Assembly (NCBI GenBank): GCA_016183325.1
Contig: JACPEV010000007.1
Coordinates: forward strand, 1-51,710
Length of the DNA stretch: 51,710 nt
DNA from: Candidatus Curtissbacteria bacterium
GTDB lineage: Bacteria; Patescibacteriota; Microgenomatia; Curtissbacterales; GWA2-41-24
Reading direction: 5' to 3'
Shown here: piece by piece, positions 1 to 9,203 of the stretch
Position numbering within the stretch: the first letter of the stretch is position 1
Layout of the letters: each line of letters opens with the position of its first letter
Notes under the pieces: model-generated
What the model was told of the DNA's origin: nothing
Database searches by the model: none
What the model saw: only the letters and a program-made list of their open reading frames with translations
Program-made: the position numbers and the translations under genes

Positions 1-87
1 AAGGCCGTGGCTTCCGCGTCCAACCGTGATTTTGGAAATTGGTTACTGGAAATTGGCTAGTGGTAAATGAAACAATCAATCTTCTTT

Positions 88-3000
88 CTAGAACTGCTTA
101 ATTACTTCCCCAGCCTTCTTCTGCATCTCCAAAAGCTCCTCAGGTTTTGAAGTCACCAAAAAGTGCTCATCTTCCGATGCCACCACTCGAATCGCCACAT
201 GGTTTGCTCCGGCAAAAAAGATCCCTTCTCCCACATCCGCCGACAACAAAAGATGTTTCTCCCCTTCAGATAAATAGAAAACATCAGCCACCTTATCGAT
301 TGCCGCAGGCGATTGCCTCATGAGAACTTGTATCGAAGAGTTGGTCACAATTGCTTTGCCGTAATCTGTATTTAAGAAATCCTCTACGTCCTGGGTAATC
401 GTGGTTAAACCCAAATAATATTTCCTGGCACGCTTGGCCACAGAATACATAAAAGTCGCACTATCCGGATATTGCATCATGTACCAAGCCTCATCAACTA
501 TAAGTAAACGCTTTTTAATATTGTTTTTAATCCTTGTCCAGATGAAATCTAAAATCAGATACATCGCAATCGGCCTGAGCTCATCCTCCATGTCCCTAAT
601 CGAAAAGACTGTAAATGTGTTCTTAATATCTATATTACTTTGCTGGTTAAAAATCCCCACCAGTGAACCCTTCACAAACTTCTCGATTCGATCTGCCAGT
701 CCGCCAGCGGCAGGATCCTCCATACCCAAAAGTGCCTTATAAAGATCCTCCATTAGAGGTGGCTCACTCTTCTGGGTAGCCGGGTCCGGCGTAATTCCCT
801 TGGCTTTATAAGTTGCCACAAGTGCTCTGTCCAGAATTGCGTCCTCAGTTGGAGTCAACTGACCCATTATTACCCTAAAAAATCCGTGCAGTGATAGAAT
901 TTTCAGTCCCAGCTCGTTCTCTCCCTCCTCGTAAACACCGGATAGGTCAAAAGGGTTAATCTTTGCAGGTGAACTAAAACTAAATGAAATATATTCACCG
1001 CCTATTGCCTGACACAAATTCTTATATTCTTCCTCTGGGTCAATAACAATGATTTCTGTGCCAAACATCAAAGACCTGAGGGCTTCGAGCTTAACCAGAT
1101 AGGAATTATGGACAAAAAGGCCGCCTATGCCGGCAGTGAAAACTTCGTTATTACAGGTTAAGTCATAGACGTAATGGTGTGATGACTGAATTTTTTCGAC
1201 TTTGACAATCCTGTCCCAGAAGAGATCAGAGCTTGCCAGCGTCTTTAAGAAGTCAACTTTTTGTGTGATTTCAGCCAGTTTGGCGGTGATGATTTTATAT
1301 TTTTCTTGAAGGAAATTTCTTGCGCTAATTAATCTTTGATAACTGGTATCGCCAGTCGTTCTTTGGGTGACTGTAGTCCACAAGGATTTGTCGAAGCTCC
1401 TCAGGGATATCCCCAGCATTTGAAAGCCTTGCCAGAGATTCTCTTTGAGGGCGAGAAGACGGTAATCTTTGTCCTCGACGGCTTTTAGAAGCAATAAAAC
1501 ATTTTTGGCTCCAGGCACAACTTCTTGAGTTTTAATTAATCTCCAAGACTGGCCAAGAGTCTGCCATGCCAGGCGGTTTTTGGCAGGACTAGTGGTAATC
1601 TCCTCGGTTAAATCAGATAATTCCGGTAGACTAGCCAGTTTTTGGAAACCGTTTTTGGGGAAATTTCCCAGCGCATCAAGGCGCCTTTCAAATTCAACAA
1701 CCAATCGGGCAAGAATCTTTCTTGAAGGCTTAAAAACTCCTCTTTTAATTGCTGACAGGTGGTCTGGGCTTTTGATTTCTGAAGAGGAATAGAGGAATTG
1801 ATAAATCTCATTAATGACTGAGTTAACTTCTGGAATCAGATCGACATTGGTATTGGGGGTTTTGCCCAAGAGTTTTCTCACCTTCTGATTCTTTTGGTAG
1901 GTGACGAAGCCAATATGCTTGGCGAAGACTGCAAGGTTAGTTTGGCCGGATATGGAAATTTGATAATAAAAATCTCCAGGATGATTGGCATTGGTTGCCC
2001 GCTTTCTAATTTTGGCAAGGCGGGTAATAATACCTAGTCTTAAAAGCAAATAAGAAAGATCGGAAGCAAGCTTTTGAGATTTGGTAACTGCCTTAATCTC
2101 ATGTTTTTCGACTGAGCCGTCACCTTCAAAATAGGTTCTTAAAAACAAGCAAATTTCTTCTTCGGTCGCTCCGAATAAAAATGGAGGGACTTTTTTTTGA
2201 GAGGAATTACCGACTCCCGCCAAATCCCTGAGATATTGCCTGGCTTCTCCCTTAAAAGAAATGCCGATAGTCTTTTGGGCTTTTTTTAAGTGGGAATAGG
2301 CCAGTTTTAACTTTCTGGATAATTTCTCAAAGTGTTTGAGGACTTCTTTGTCAATGTTAAAAATTCTCGTATATTTTTTTGTAATTAGGCCTTCGCTAAT
2401 CAAATAGCCTAAAAGCTGGCAAATCTCTGGTTGAGTTTTTTGACGGGGGGCCGGCGCAGTGATTTTACGGGGAACCGGCAGATAATCATTTTCTTTAACT
2501 TGACTGCCTTTTTCGGCGATGATTTGACCATCTTTGAGGATGACTAAGTTGTGATCAGTAGTTGTAGTAATTTCTCTGCCAGAAGCAGTTTTGAACTTAT
2601 AAAGAATTTTTGGACTTTTTTTCCTAGCAGCTACTGTTACTTCTGCCCAGGATCCCTTTAAGTTTTGATCAAAGGTAAAGACTTTCAACTGGGGAGAGAT
2701 GACCCCTTCGATTTCTTCATCAAGCGTTTCAGCCCCTTTTTCTCTAATCAGGTTATCGACCAGAAGACCAATTTTTTCCTTGCGGATTTCTCCCTGCGAG
2801 TTTTGATAAATCACTTCTTCATCAAACCCTATACTTTTACCGGCTCCTGATTTTGCAAACACTACCGAATTGGCATTTTCTCTACTGAATCTATCAAAAA
2901 TTACCAAAGACCCATTGTGCTCATTAATGCCATACATTACGCCCGTATTACTAGTCAAAGACGAGGAAATAAAGGGGAAAGTCGAAGCCAGTGAAGTTGT

Positions 3001-3633
3001 ATCCATATTCCGGGTGATATAAATATGGTCTGTCCCTTGAGGCAAAGTCGTCTTAAAACCTTCCTCATGCTGCAAGCTGGCATGCTTTGGCACCAGAAGC
3101 AAAGAACCCAAAGTCGACTCAACTTGTTTGGTCACCTCATCCAGCTCATCCTTCGATTCCGCGGGAATCGTCACATAAAGACCGAATTGGAAAAATCTTT
3201 CCTGCCCTTTAACCAGCTCCTCTTGCAAAAGATGTGCATCCTCAAGTGCTGCCTCAACCGCCGGATCAATCACATGACCGTGCTGAATATCTGTAGCAAT
3301 AGTCGCTTCCATCTCAGTAATTTTGCGCTTTAAATCATCAAGGACTCCTTTAGCCTCAACTGGGTAAGCATACATTGAAATTTCCAGTGTGTGTTCAAAA
3401 TTGATTAGCGGGGAGAGCCAGTTGGCATTAACATATCTTGGATAGCCGACTACAAAAAGAGTCCGAAAGTACGTATAACCAACCTTAAGGAAATCAAAAT
3501 CTACTTCAATCGCCGGTGGTGCGATTATATCCTTAACCGAAACAACCCCGCCAGATATGGTTTTAGCCCATTCCTGTTCTTGGGCAGACAATTGTTGATT
3601 GTTTTTTTTTGCTCCTCCAAATAGACCAAACAT
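88..3633 (-). CDS. virB4: VirB4-family type IV secretion ATPase with in-frame intein
   Basis: Hexameric-type ATPase that powers type IV secretion/conjugation machines at the inner face of the membrane. The reading frame is 1181 codons, but 577 of them (267-843) are an intein, leaving a 604-residue mature protein. The Walker A motif is split: KSGAGK at 261-266 precedes the intein and SYLVK follows it, so splicing recreates GAGKS. Walker B is LLIVDEAW at 1043-1050. The start overlaps the stop of the upstream gene as TAATG with an AGGAG Shine-Dalgarno just upstream, so translation is probably coupled. It is the last gene of a PrgI/TraC-like/VirB4 operon. Family assignment is firm; whether the machine exports DNA, protein or pili in this organism cannot be told from sequence. 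Confidence 0.93.
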   Translation of the reverse strand: MFGLFGGAKKNNQQLSAQEQEWAKTISGGVVSVKDIIAPPAIEVDFDFLKVGYTYFRTLFVVGYPRYVNANWLSPLINFEHTLEISMYAYPVEAKGVLDDLKRKITEMEATIATDIQHGHVIDPAVEAALEDAHLLQEELVKGQERFFQFGLYVTIPAESKDELDEVTKQVESTLGSLLLVPKHASLQHEEGFKTTLPQGTDHIYITRNMDTTSLASTFPFISSSLTSNTGVMYGINEHNGSLVIFDRFSRENANSVVFAKSGAGKSIGFDEEVIYQNSQGEIRKEKIGLLVDNLIREKGAETLDEEIEGVISPQLKVFTFDQNLKGSWAEVTVAARKKSPKILYKFKTASGREITTTTDHNLVILKDGQIIAEKGSQVKENDYLPVPRKITAPAPRQKTQPEICQLLGYLISEGLITKKYTRIFNIDKEVLKHFEKLSRKLKLAYSHLKKAQKTIGISFKGEARQYLRDLAGVGNSSQKKVPPFLFGATEEEICLFLRTYFEGDGSVEKHEIKAVTKSQKLASDLSYLLLRLGIITRLAKIRKRATNANHPGDFYYQISISGQTNLAVFAKHIGFVTYQKNQKVRKLLGKTPNTNVDLIPEVNSVINEIYQFLYSSSEIKSPDHLSAIKRGVFKPSRKILARLVVEFERRLDALGNFPKNGFQKLASLPELSDLTEEITTSPAKNRLAWQTLGQSWRLIKTQEVVPGAKNVLLLLKAVEDKDYRLLALKENLWQGFQMLGISLRSFDKSLWTTVTQRTTGDTSYQRLISARNFLQEKYKIITAKLAEITQKVDFLKTLASSDLFWDRIVKVEKIQSSHHYVYDLTCNNEVFTAGIGGLFVHNSYLVKLEALRSLMFGTEIIVIDPEEEYKNLCQAIGGEYISFSFSSPAKINPFDLSGVYEEGENELGLKILSLHGFFRVIMGQLTPTEDAILDRALVATYKAKGITPDPATQKSEPPLMEDLYKALLGMEDPAAGGLADRIEKFVKGSLVGIFNQQSNIDIKNTFTVFSIRDMEDELRPIAMYLILDFIWTRIKNNIKKRLLIVDEAWYMMQYPDSATFMYSVAKRARKYYLGLTTITQDVEDFLNTDYGKAIVTNSSIQVLMRQSPAAIDKVADVFYLSEGEKHLLLSADVGEGIFFAGANHVAIRVVASEDEHFLVTSKPEELLEMQKKAGEVIKQF
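1105..2835 (-). other. Intein with LAGLIDADG homing endonuclease, in the VirB4 P-loop
   Basis: Protein-splicing element of 577 residues. Its first residue is Ser267 (block A begins SIGFDEEVIY), block B is around TTTDHNLVI (357-365), and the C-terminal end is VYDLTC...GGLFVHN with terminal His-Asn at 842-843 followed by Ser844 as the +1 extein nucleophile. Two LAGLIDADG helices are visible: LLGYLISEGLI (407-417) and FLRTYFEGDGSV (497-508), so the homing endonuclease is probably intact. The insertion lies exactly between Lys and Ser of the Walker A GAGKS, a highly conserved site typical of inteins in ATPases. Confidence 0.93.
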
Positions 3634-4727
3634 TAACCTACTCCTTTATTTTTGAGTCCGCGAATACCCTGACCTTCCGTCGGGGATGGAGCGGATGAGA
3701 AAACGTCATCCGAAACCGCCACTTTGCGAGCGGGGAGGATGTCATTTTGCAAATCGCCACTCCCCTCAACTGGCCTAATCTCACCACTCAAAGAATCGGC
3801 AGACTTAGGGCCAGAGGCGGTTGACTGTTGTTGGGTAAAGGCAGAAGCCTTTGTAGTCGCTTCTCGAAGACCCTGAAGTATCTGTATATGCTGCGGCTGT
3901 CCACTAGGTTGAGGTACCGGTCTCAAGCCGCCAACAGTTCCTTGCAACTGGCCTCCTTCAGGCTTGCCCTCCATAGCCCTGAGCGGACTTGTACTGAGCG
4001 TAGTCGAAGTAGTCGAAGTAGCCGAAGGGGCCAAGGAGGGTGCGGGCGATGGAATTTCCACAGCAGGCTTAACCATCGGGGTTGTGTAAGAAGAGGTGTC
4101 TAAAATCACTCGCTGCGTCCCGGTTGGTGCCGGATTATAAATATCGTAAAACAACTCAATCAGCTCCTGAGTACTTAACTGCTTTGCAGTTAAACCAAGC
4201 CTCGACATCTGTTTTATCAAATGATCACGCTTTGGGAAAAGGGCGATTTTGGCATCGGAAATCAACTGAGCTTTGCTACTTTTACCTTGAGTCTCCCGTC
4301 CCTTTATACCTCTTATACCCAGTTCAAGTGGCGAAAAATCAATAATTAGATAGAACTCCTTCTCTAAAACTGTTTTTTGCTGCACGGTTGAACGAATAAA
4401 GTCTTCGTACTTTTGAATTTGTCTCTTTAGGTCCGGATTTAATTGGGATTGCTCTGCTTCGGCAAGCTTTTGAAAGTAAGAAGTAATATCCGCCTTTTTT
4501 GTCCTGATTAAAATTTGCACAGGAAATGAAAGTGAATTTAAAAGCGCGCCGTAAGCAAAAATAGTTGCATCCTGTTCTGCCTCCGACAAAAGATCAAAAT
4601 TAACAGCCGTAGTTGAAAGAACCACAGCTACCCAGCCTGTTTTTAAAATAACCAGATCATCGACAATATCATCAACGTCCAAGTGTTCTTGGGTCGAAGC
4701 TTTAGGTTTTGGTATTGATTTAGCCAC
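3633..4727 (-). CDS. TraC-like N-terminal domain protein of the secretion cluster
   Basis: 364 residues, GTG start with AAGGAG Shine-Dalgarno. The N-terminal 210 residues look like the TraC-like domain that accompanies VirB4 in CPR genomes (a structural relative of the VirB4 N-terminus, without a P-loop); they contain DIVILKTGWVAVVL-like strands near 20-40 and a long helical segment. The C-terminal 150 residues are low-complexity, Pro/Ser/Thr-rich and probably disordered. Codons about 233-250 are made by a dispersed repeat (plus strand 3978-4030, CTGAGCG..AGTCGAAG) read in frame. It lies between PrgI (2-nt gap) and VirB4 (TAATG overlap). Role inferred from context: partner of VirB4 at the membrane. 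Confidence 0.72.
   Translation of the reverse strand: MAKSIPKPKASTQEHLDVDDIVDDLVILKTGWVAVVLSTTAVNFDLLSEAEQDATIFAYGALLNSLSFPVQILIRTKKADITSYFQKLAEAEQSQLNPDLKRQIQKYEDFIRSTVQQKTVLEKEFYLIIDFSPLELGIRGIKGRETQGKSSKAQLISDAKIALFPKRDHLIKQMSRLGLTAKQLSTQELIELFYDIYNPAPTGTQRVILDTSSYTTPMVKPAVEIPSPAPSLAPSATSTTSTTLSTSPLRAMEGKPEGGQLQGTVGGLRPVPQPSGQPQHIQILQGLREATTKASAFTQQQSTASGPKSADSLSGEIRPVEGSGDLQNDILPARKVAVSDDVFSSAPSPTEGQGIRGLKNKGVG
3978..4030. repeat. Dispersed CTGAGC/GTCGAAG repeat inside the TraC-like gene
   Basis: Contains CCTGAGCGGACTTG, ACTGAGCGTAGTCGAAG and two further GTCGAAG/CCGAAGG pieces. The same family recurs at 7001, 31905, 33269, 39135, 39730, 40817 and within 26441-26538. Here it is translated as part of the low-complexity tail without breaking the frame. 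Confidence 0.8.
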
Positions 4728-4729
4728 TA

Positions 4730-6364
4730 TTACTCCTTAGCCTTAATCTCCAGAGGCCCCACAACTTGACCAGTTAAATTTATGGAAAAAGGGTCAAACT
4801 TTACCCAGTCAGTTTCCACTTCAACATGGTATTGACCATTTGGAAGCGATGTCGCTGAAAGGAACTGACCAAGTTTATTAGTCTTAAGGGCTCTAACCGG
4901 AATACCGTTTTGATCAAGAACCACAAAGATTGCTCCTTCAACTGGTACCCCGTCCCGCGTCATAATCAACCCAGAAAGCACATTTGGTTTATTAGTTAAA
5001 GGTACGATTTGAGCCCTGAGTAAATTACCCGACCGGGCTAGCCCACTCAACTTCTGACCTTGTACAGAAATCTTCGAATAACTCTCCTTCTTCTCTTGCT
5101 TTTTTAAAGAAACATCACCAGCAGTCTGCAGGACCACATTTGGTTTTGGAATAGCCCGGCGTCCGATCACAGTCTCGCCCAAAGGTTTAATAACTGGCTG
5201 TCTCTGGGCAACTTTAGGCGACAGAACATCCTCCGTGGGTAATATCACCTCAGGTGACACATTAGGATTGCTTTCTTCCAACTGATAGCGGCGCTTAAGC
5301 TCCTCAGAAATCTCAAACTTGCGCTCTCCGCGAATCGGCAGTTTTGAAATATCAAAACCGTCAGGGGGGGCAAAATGCAATTTTCTGACTCGAGTTTTAC
5401 CAATACCTGGCAACAGCCTCAAGTGTTTATCGGGAGTCTGAACAGGAATCACCAAGTCCTGTACGTAATTTATCTCAGAAGCTAAATACCTCTGAGGCTT
5501 AATCTCCGTCGCCAGTTGCTTACCTTTTTCAAGAAAAGTCACTAGCTCAATCGGCTCGTGAGCAGTCTCTGGCTGCGCCACACCTTTACCAATCATCTCC
5601 TCTTCGCGAGGTGCTATTGTCGCCGCTGTGCCAGCTAGTCTCTTCTCCACACCCGGCAGGACGAAAGGCTTAGCATGAGAAGCAATTTTAGGAACTGGCG
5701 CTTTTTCTATCTTCGACGATTTGGGAGGCAAAGCCTCTTCAAAACGTCTAGGATAAATTTGTTCTTGAGTCATCGGCAACTTGCCACCTTCTTGTTGACC
5801 TGCTACCGCAAAAGTGGTCTCGATTTGAGGCAGAGACAGTGGAGTCGCCCAAATAATTGGCGGTGGCAACTTTACTCCTACACCACCCTTGGGGCCCGGC
5901 ACAAGATTAAGTCTCCCCAAAGCAAGTTGCTCCTTGACATCCAAAGGCGAGAGGTTCCCTTTAGGCAAGGATCTTAGATAAGCAAACAATCTCTCTCTAT
6001 CAATTGCCGTCTTCCCTAACTGATGTTCCTCTTTCGGCGGCGCTGTCACTACAATTTTTAAAAATTCAGGAATTTTTGACTCTTTGATCCAAATTCTTTG
6101 AGTCGGCGCCAAAATTGCCTTAATAAAAACCACCGCCCATTTATCTAGTGGTCTACCGCCAACTGGTACCAAAGCCGCAAAGATGGCCAATAATGCCACC
6201 GACCCAGCCAACGGTAGCCGCACTATAGGGGCCAAATTTGAGAAATAAATTGCCAAAGCCAAAGACATCGGAATCGCCAGCGTAATAAACTGGCGAACAG
6301 TTAAATTGCCAAAAAGCTTAAACTCAAAAGAAGCAATATGTTGAGGTACCGGATGTTGATCCAT
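4730..6364 (-). CDS. PrgI family membrane protein with C-terminal carboxypeptidase-regulatory-like domain
   Basis: 544 residues. The first 110 residues match the PrgI family: a short cytoplasmic start (PVPQHIASFEFKLFGNLT), then two membrane helices near 26-42 and 47-67, as in VirB3-like subunits of Gram-positive type IV secretion systems. A long, proline-rich, probably disordered middle follows. The last ~85 residues (from SGLIMTRDGVPVEGAI) form a Cna-B/carboxypeptidase-regulatory-like beta-sandwich (GxPVEGA...TNKLGQF...LPNGQYHVEV). First gene of the operon with the TraC-like and VirB4 genes. The VirB3-like role is established for the family; the function of the C-terminal sandwich is unknown, and an extracellular or adhesive job is only a guess. 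Confidence 0.82.
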   Translation of the reverse strand: MDQHPVPQHIASFEFKLFGNLTVRQFITLAIPMSLALAIYFSNLAPIVRLPLAGSVALLAIFAALVPVGGRPLDKWAVVFIKAILAPTQRIWIKESKIPEFLKIVVTAPPKEEHQLGKTAIDRERLFAYLRSLPKGNLSPLDVKEQLALGRLNLVPGPKGGVGVKLPPPIIWATPLSLPQIETTFAVAGQQEGGKLPMTQEQIYPRRFEEALPPKSSKIEKAPVPKIASHAKPFVLPGVEKRLAGTAATIAPREEEMIGKGVAQPETAHEPIELVTFLEKGKQLATEIKPQRYLASEINYVQDLVIPVQTPDKHLRLLPGIGKTRVRKLHFAPPDGFDISKLPIRGERKFEISEELKRRYQLEESNPNVSPEVILPTEDVLSPKVAQRQPVIKPLGETVIGRRAIPKPNVVLQTAGDVSLKKQEKKESYSKISVQGQKLSGLARSGNLLRAQIVPLTNKPNVLSGLIMTRDGVPVEGAIFVVLDQNGIPVRALKTNKLGQFLSATSLPNGQYHVEVETDWVKFDPFSINLTGQVVGPLEIKAKE

Positions 6365-6425
6365 AATCAGGTAACCAGGAAGCCAGGTAACCCGGTAACC
6401 GGGTAACTCAGTAACCAGATTATCA
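6365..6425. repeat. Degenerate GGTAACC minisatellite upstream of the PrgI gene
   Basis: Back-to-back short units such as CAGGTAACC, CCGGTAACC and GGGTAACTC, each nearly self-complementary, so the tract can fold on itself. Related AACCCGNTNACCTGA tracts occur at 6780-6816, 12330-12431 and 14543-14649. It separates the secretion operon from the four-helix-bundle gene. Confidence 0.75.
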
Positions 6426-6779
6426 GGTTCTCCTCCTAAAATTTATTAAACTGTTTATTTGTTTACCAAGAACTTTATATTCATCCCGCAATGACGTAGA
6501 ATTATCAAACAGTTCTTTATAGAGGTCTCTGATAATTAAAAGTTGGGTTTCTACCTCAGCGCCTGAAGATCTAGATTCAATAAAAAATTTTATCTTATCA
6601 GCATTCGAGTATCTAGACTCTCCCTCAGCTAAATTCGACTCCACAGATACAGCGGCCCGTCTTATTTGGCTGACAAGACCAAATAGCTCTTCCTTTGGTA
6701 ATTTTTTAGTCATCATGTAGATTTTAATTGTCAATTTGTGCGCCTTTTGCCATACTTCAAGTTTTTCGTAATTACTCAC
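6423..6779 (-). CDS. Four helix bundle protein (23S rRNA intervening-sequence family)
   Basis: 118 residues, GTG start. The opening NYEKLEVWQKAHKL, the middle LVSQIRRAAVSVESNLAEG and the C-terminal helix with TQLLIIRDLYKEL are typical of the small all-helical family first found in 23S rRNA intervening sequences and common as stand-alone genes in CPR genomes. No enzymatic residues are known. Repeat tracts lie on both sides, which suggests it arrived as an insert between the secretion operon and the divergent transglycosylase gene. A second, divergent member lies at 30549-30950. Confidence 0.85.
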   Translation of the reverse strand: MSNYEKLEVWQKAHKLTIKIYMMTKKLPKEELFGLVSQIRRAAVSVESNLAEGESRYSNADKIKFFIESRSSGAEVETQLLIIRDLYKELFDNSTSLRDEYKVLGKQINSLINFRRRT

Positions 6780-7139
6780 CCTGAATACCTGACAACCCGA
6801 TAACCTGAAAACCTGCTATGGTTGCCATTACGGCAACAATAACATATGAAACAATGGTGCAAAAGATAATCAAAGTAGATCAAATTTGATCACTTTTTCA
6901 CACGTAAGAAAATTGTTCAATCAATTTTTGCTGCCTTCGTCGTTTAGCGTTAATCAATCCCCCCTGCTCTTTTGTCAGAGCCAAAATATCAGAGGAGCGT
7001 CCTGAGCTTGTCGAAGGAGCGAACTGCTGATATATTTGAATTAAGGTTGTCACATGTCAAATGTCAAATGTCAATTGTCAGTTGTCAGTTGTCAGTTGTC
7101 AAACGTCAATTGTCACTTGTTAATTGTTAACTATCAACC
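6780..7139. other. 360-nt intergenic region made largely of repeats
   Basis: From left to right: an AACCCGATAACCTGAA-type tract (6780-6816); unique AT-rich sequence; a hairpin element (6986-7033); then a tandem of about ten degenerate 9-bp TGTCAATTG/TGTCAGTTG units (7050-7130) that run up to the ATG at 7140. No gene is seen. It must hold the promoters of the flanking divergent genes, but no convincing -35/-10 pair stands out. Confidence 0.7.
6986..7033. repeat. ATATCAG...CTGATAT hairpin element containing the dispersed repeat
   Basis: Arms ATATCAG and CTGATAT enclose AGAGGAGCG, the CCTGAGCTTGTCGAAGG repeat (7001-7017) and GCGAACTG. The same layout occurs at 33252-33302 (before valS) and 27434-27472 (before a DUF5678 gene), so this is a family of small palindromic elements. 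Confidence 0.75.
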
Positions 7140-8384
7140 ATGGCAAAATTGAGTTTTTCTCCTGTCAGCACTTTGGCACAAGCGGGTTTATCAAAGCTCG
7201 CCGTAGGCTTCAAAAAAACAACCGACTCACTCAGCGATTCGGCAGGATCAGCAATGGGATCTGCAACCAATTCTCTTATCGGCGGTCTCTCGGCACTTCT
7301 TCTAGTCCTGGGAGGAATCTCTCTACCGATTGGCATCGCACTTGCAATCTTTGGAGTTAGTGTTGGTTTTATTTCTCTCAGCTCATTCATGATCAGTGAC
7401 ATCTTAACTCCCACTATATTCTTCTCCAAAGAAGGCGACGAAGCCGGCGAATCTATTTCAGAAACCAAACTAGCAGTAATCTCTAAAACAGTAACGCCTA
7501 CCAAATTAACCAATGACGATGTCTCAGCAGGAAAAGAAGCAACTTATACCATCACGATTAGCACTAAAAGTCAAACCTTAGAAAATATTGTCATTGATAA
7601 TAGAACGACAGTCAGCCCCAGAGGAGCATCAGCTTTCCCAGATTTTAAAACAGACTCGGCCGGGAATGATATTACTTCCTTTAGCATCGGGACCTTAAAT
7701 CCCAGCGAATCAAGAACCATAACATACAAAATTTTCATCCAAGGAGACAAATATAAAAACGCAACTATTTCTGACACTGCAACAGCCTCTTTTCGAGCAG
7801 CCGACGTAGTAAACAGCGTCAGCTCCTCAGCTGCAATTTTGGTAGGAGAACCACCTCCACCGGGTGATTGCACACCAGCTTCCGATGGTAACCCAGCAAA
7901 CGGCATCGAAACCACATCAGAGGAACTGGAATGTTATATCGCTCAAGTAGCCGCAGGTAAAATAGAACCTAAATCCAGGGATAACATGGCCAATGTCATG
8001 ATTCGAGTTATGAGAATGGAGAGTGGTGGAAGACAATGCGCAGCAGGAACTGCAGGTGAAATCGGAGTTTTCCAATACATCGCTTCCACATGGAGGGCTG
8101 GGATTAAATCTTCCCCTGATACTGACTCCGGCTCAGGGAGCATAAGCGAATATAGATCGGGCCGTAGTACTTGCTGGGGAATTCCAGGACCAGATCCGGT
8201 AGCAATCCCACCTTATGACCCCTCAAGCATTGATTTTAATTGGCCTACAAATTGTGGGGGAGCCAATAAAGATTGCGGCGCTTGGGATCCATATGCGCAA
8301 ATTGATAATACAGTTTGGAAAATGGAACAGGGCGGAGCTTGTATTTGGGAAGCCTATAAAAAACTATACCCAGGTATTTGTTAA
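7140..8384 (+). CDS. Membrane-anchored lytic transglycosylase-like protein with DUF11-like domain
   Basis: 414 residues. Residues ~46-90 form two hydrophobic segments, followed by a beta-rich segment typical of DUF11/cadherin-like repeats (SKTVTPTKLTNDDVSAGKEATYTITI) and a C-terminal lysozyme-like domain. The last carries VIRVMRMESGG, with the probable catalytic Glu, and GEIGVFQYIASTWR, the SLT-type Q-S-TW pattern, plus several cysteines that could form disulphides outside the membrane. The role by analogy is local peptidoglycan cleavage to let the adjacent secretion machine through the wall (VirB1-like). The following gene starts immediately after the stop (TAAATG). Confidence 0.75.
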   Translation: MAKLSFSPVSTLAQAGLSKLAVGFKKTTDSLSDSAGSAMGSATNSLIGGLSALLLVLGGISLPIGIALAIFGVSVGFISLSSFMISDILTPTIFFSKEGDEAGESISETKLAVISKTVTPTKLTNDDVSAGKEATYTITISTKSQTLENIVIDNRTTVSPRGASAFPDFKTDSAGNDITSFSIGTLNPSESRTITYKIFIQGDKYKNATISDTATASFRAADVVNSVSSSAAILVGEPPPPGDCTPASDGNPANGIETTSEELECYIAQVAAGKIEPKSRDNMANVMIRVMRMESGGRQCAAGTAGEIGVFQYIASTWRAGIKSSPDTDSGSGSISEYRSGRSTCWGIPGPDPVAIPPYDPSSIDFNWPTNCGGANKDCGAWDPYAQIDNTVWKMEQGGACIWEAYKKLYPGIC

Positions 8385-8879
8385 ATGTTCAAACTTACCT
8401 TAACTAACATTAAACCTTTAACTATATTAACATCACTCACAGTTGTTTTGATTATTACTGGTTTACTCTCACTAATATTCATCAAATATAGTCGACAACC
8501 ATCACCTGCATCGCCTACACCCATTCCTTACAATCCCTCTATTCCTCCATTAAAAGGGAGGGAGCTTAAACAACCTCCTAATTTTGAAAAAGAACTTGAA
8601 AAAATTAAAAAATATTTACCCTACGATAGTGAAGGTTTTAGAATTGAATATCGCCAAACATTAAAAATGGTCAGTGTCAATATTTTAGCCACAAATCCTG
8701 ATGACTTTATAAAAACCCGCCAAAAAGCTGAAAACTTTATTAAATCCCTAGGCGTACAAGATCTCTGCACCTTAAATATCTTTTGGATGCCTTCTCAAGA
8801 CCTAATTATAAATAAATCCTTAGATCCTAAAGAGACAATCACAACTGGGTGTTTCCCATCAGTTAACCCTAAATCTTAA
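8385..8879 (+). CDS. Small membrane-anchored protein of unknown function
   Basis: 164 residues. One N-terminal membrane helix (about 12-34, TILTSLTVVLIITGLLSLIF) is followed by a Pro-rich linker (SPASPTPIPYNPSIPP) and a ~100-residue alpha/beta domain rich in Lys and Glu, with a segment VSVNILATNPDDF. Its start abuts the stop of the transglycosylase gene, so the two are surely co-transcribed. Not recognised as a named family. Context suggests an accessory part of the same envelope machine. Its last 21 nt overlap the convergent DciA-like gene. Confidence 0.7.
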   Translation: MFKLTLTNIKPLTILTSLTVVLIITGLLSLIFIKYSRQPSPASPTPIPYNPSIPPLKGRELKQPPNFEKELEKIKKYLPYDSEGFRIEYRQTLKMVSVNILATNPDDFIKTRQKAENFIKSLGVQDLCTLNIFWMPSQDLIINKSLDPKETITTGCFPSVNPKS

Positions 8880-9203
8880 TCTAAAAACTATCTTTCTGCC
8901 AAGCACCCTATTAATCTCCCGCAGGAGCCCGCCAGAGCGCATCTGAAGCTCGACTGGCGCCAAACCAGTGCATTCTACAGTTAAGACTCCATTTTTAAAA
9001 CTTTTAGCCCGAGTCGCTGCGAGAACACTTTTTGGCAAATCACCACAAATTGTCAATAGAGAATCCTCAAATGCTCTCCTCACATGGAGCGCAATTATCG
9101 CTCCCGGCGTTTTAGATCGCCTGGGCAAAGTTTTCAATAAATCACCGACCGGAGTAAACACTTCCTTAAGAATACCAAATTCTCGATAAAAGAAAATGGT
9201 CAC
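8859..9203 (-). CDS. dciA: DciA-like (DUF721) replicative helicase loader/partner
   Basis: 114 residues from a GTG start; an internal start is also possible. The segment from IIALHVRRAFEDSL through ATRAKSFKNGVLTVECTGLAPVELQMRS to RVLGRKIVFRLRFR fits the DUF721/DciA fold (KH-like), where a basic helix region and the 'G.L.V.v....aq.L......l....N' strand-helix pattern are typical. DciA works with DnaB at initiation in bacteria without DnaC. Location next to dnaN and dnaA supports this. Confidence 0.72.
   Translation of the reverse strand: MTIFFYREFGILKEVFTPVGDLLKTLPRRSKTPGAIIALHVRRAFEDSLLTICGDLPKSVLAATRAKSFKNGVLTVECTGLAPVELQMRSGGLLREINRVLGRKIVFRLRFRVN

Noticed and set aside
3025-3333. Plus-strand ORFs opposite VirB4
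   Set aside because: They are antisense shadows with odd composition; the minus frame is clearly the VirB4 protein.
7127-7915. Minus-strand ORFs opposite the transglycosylase gene
   Set aside because: No start signals or family features; the plus frame explains the conservation-like motifs.
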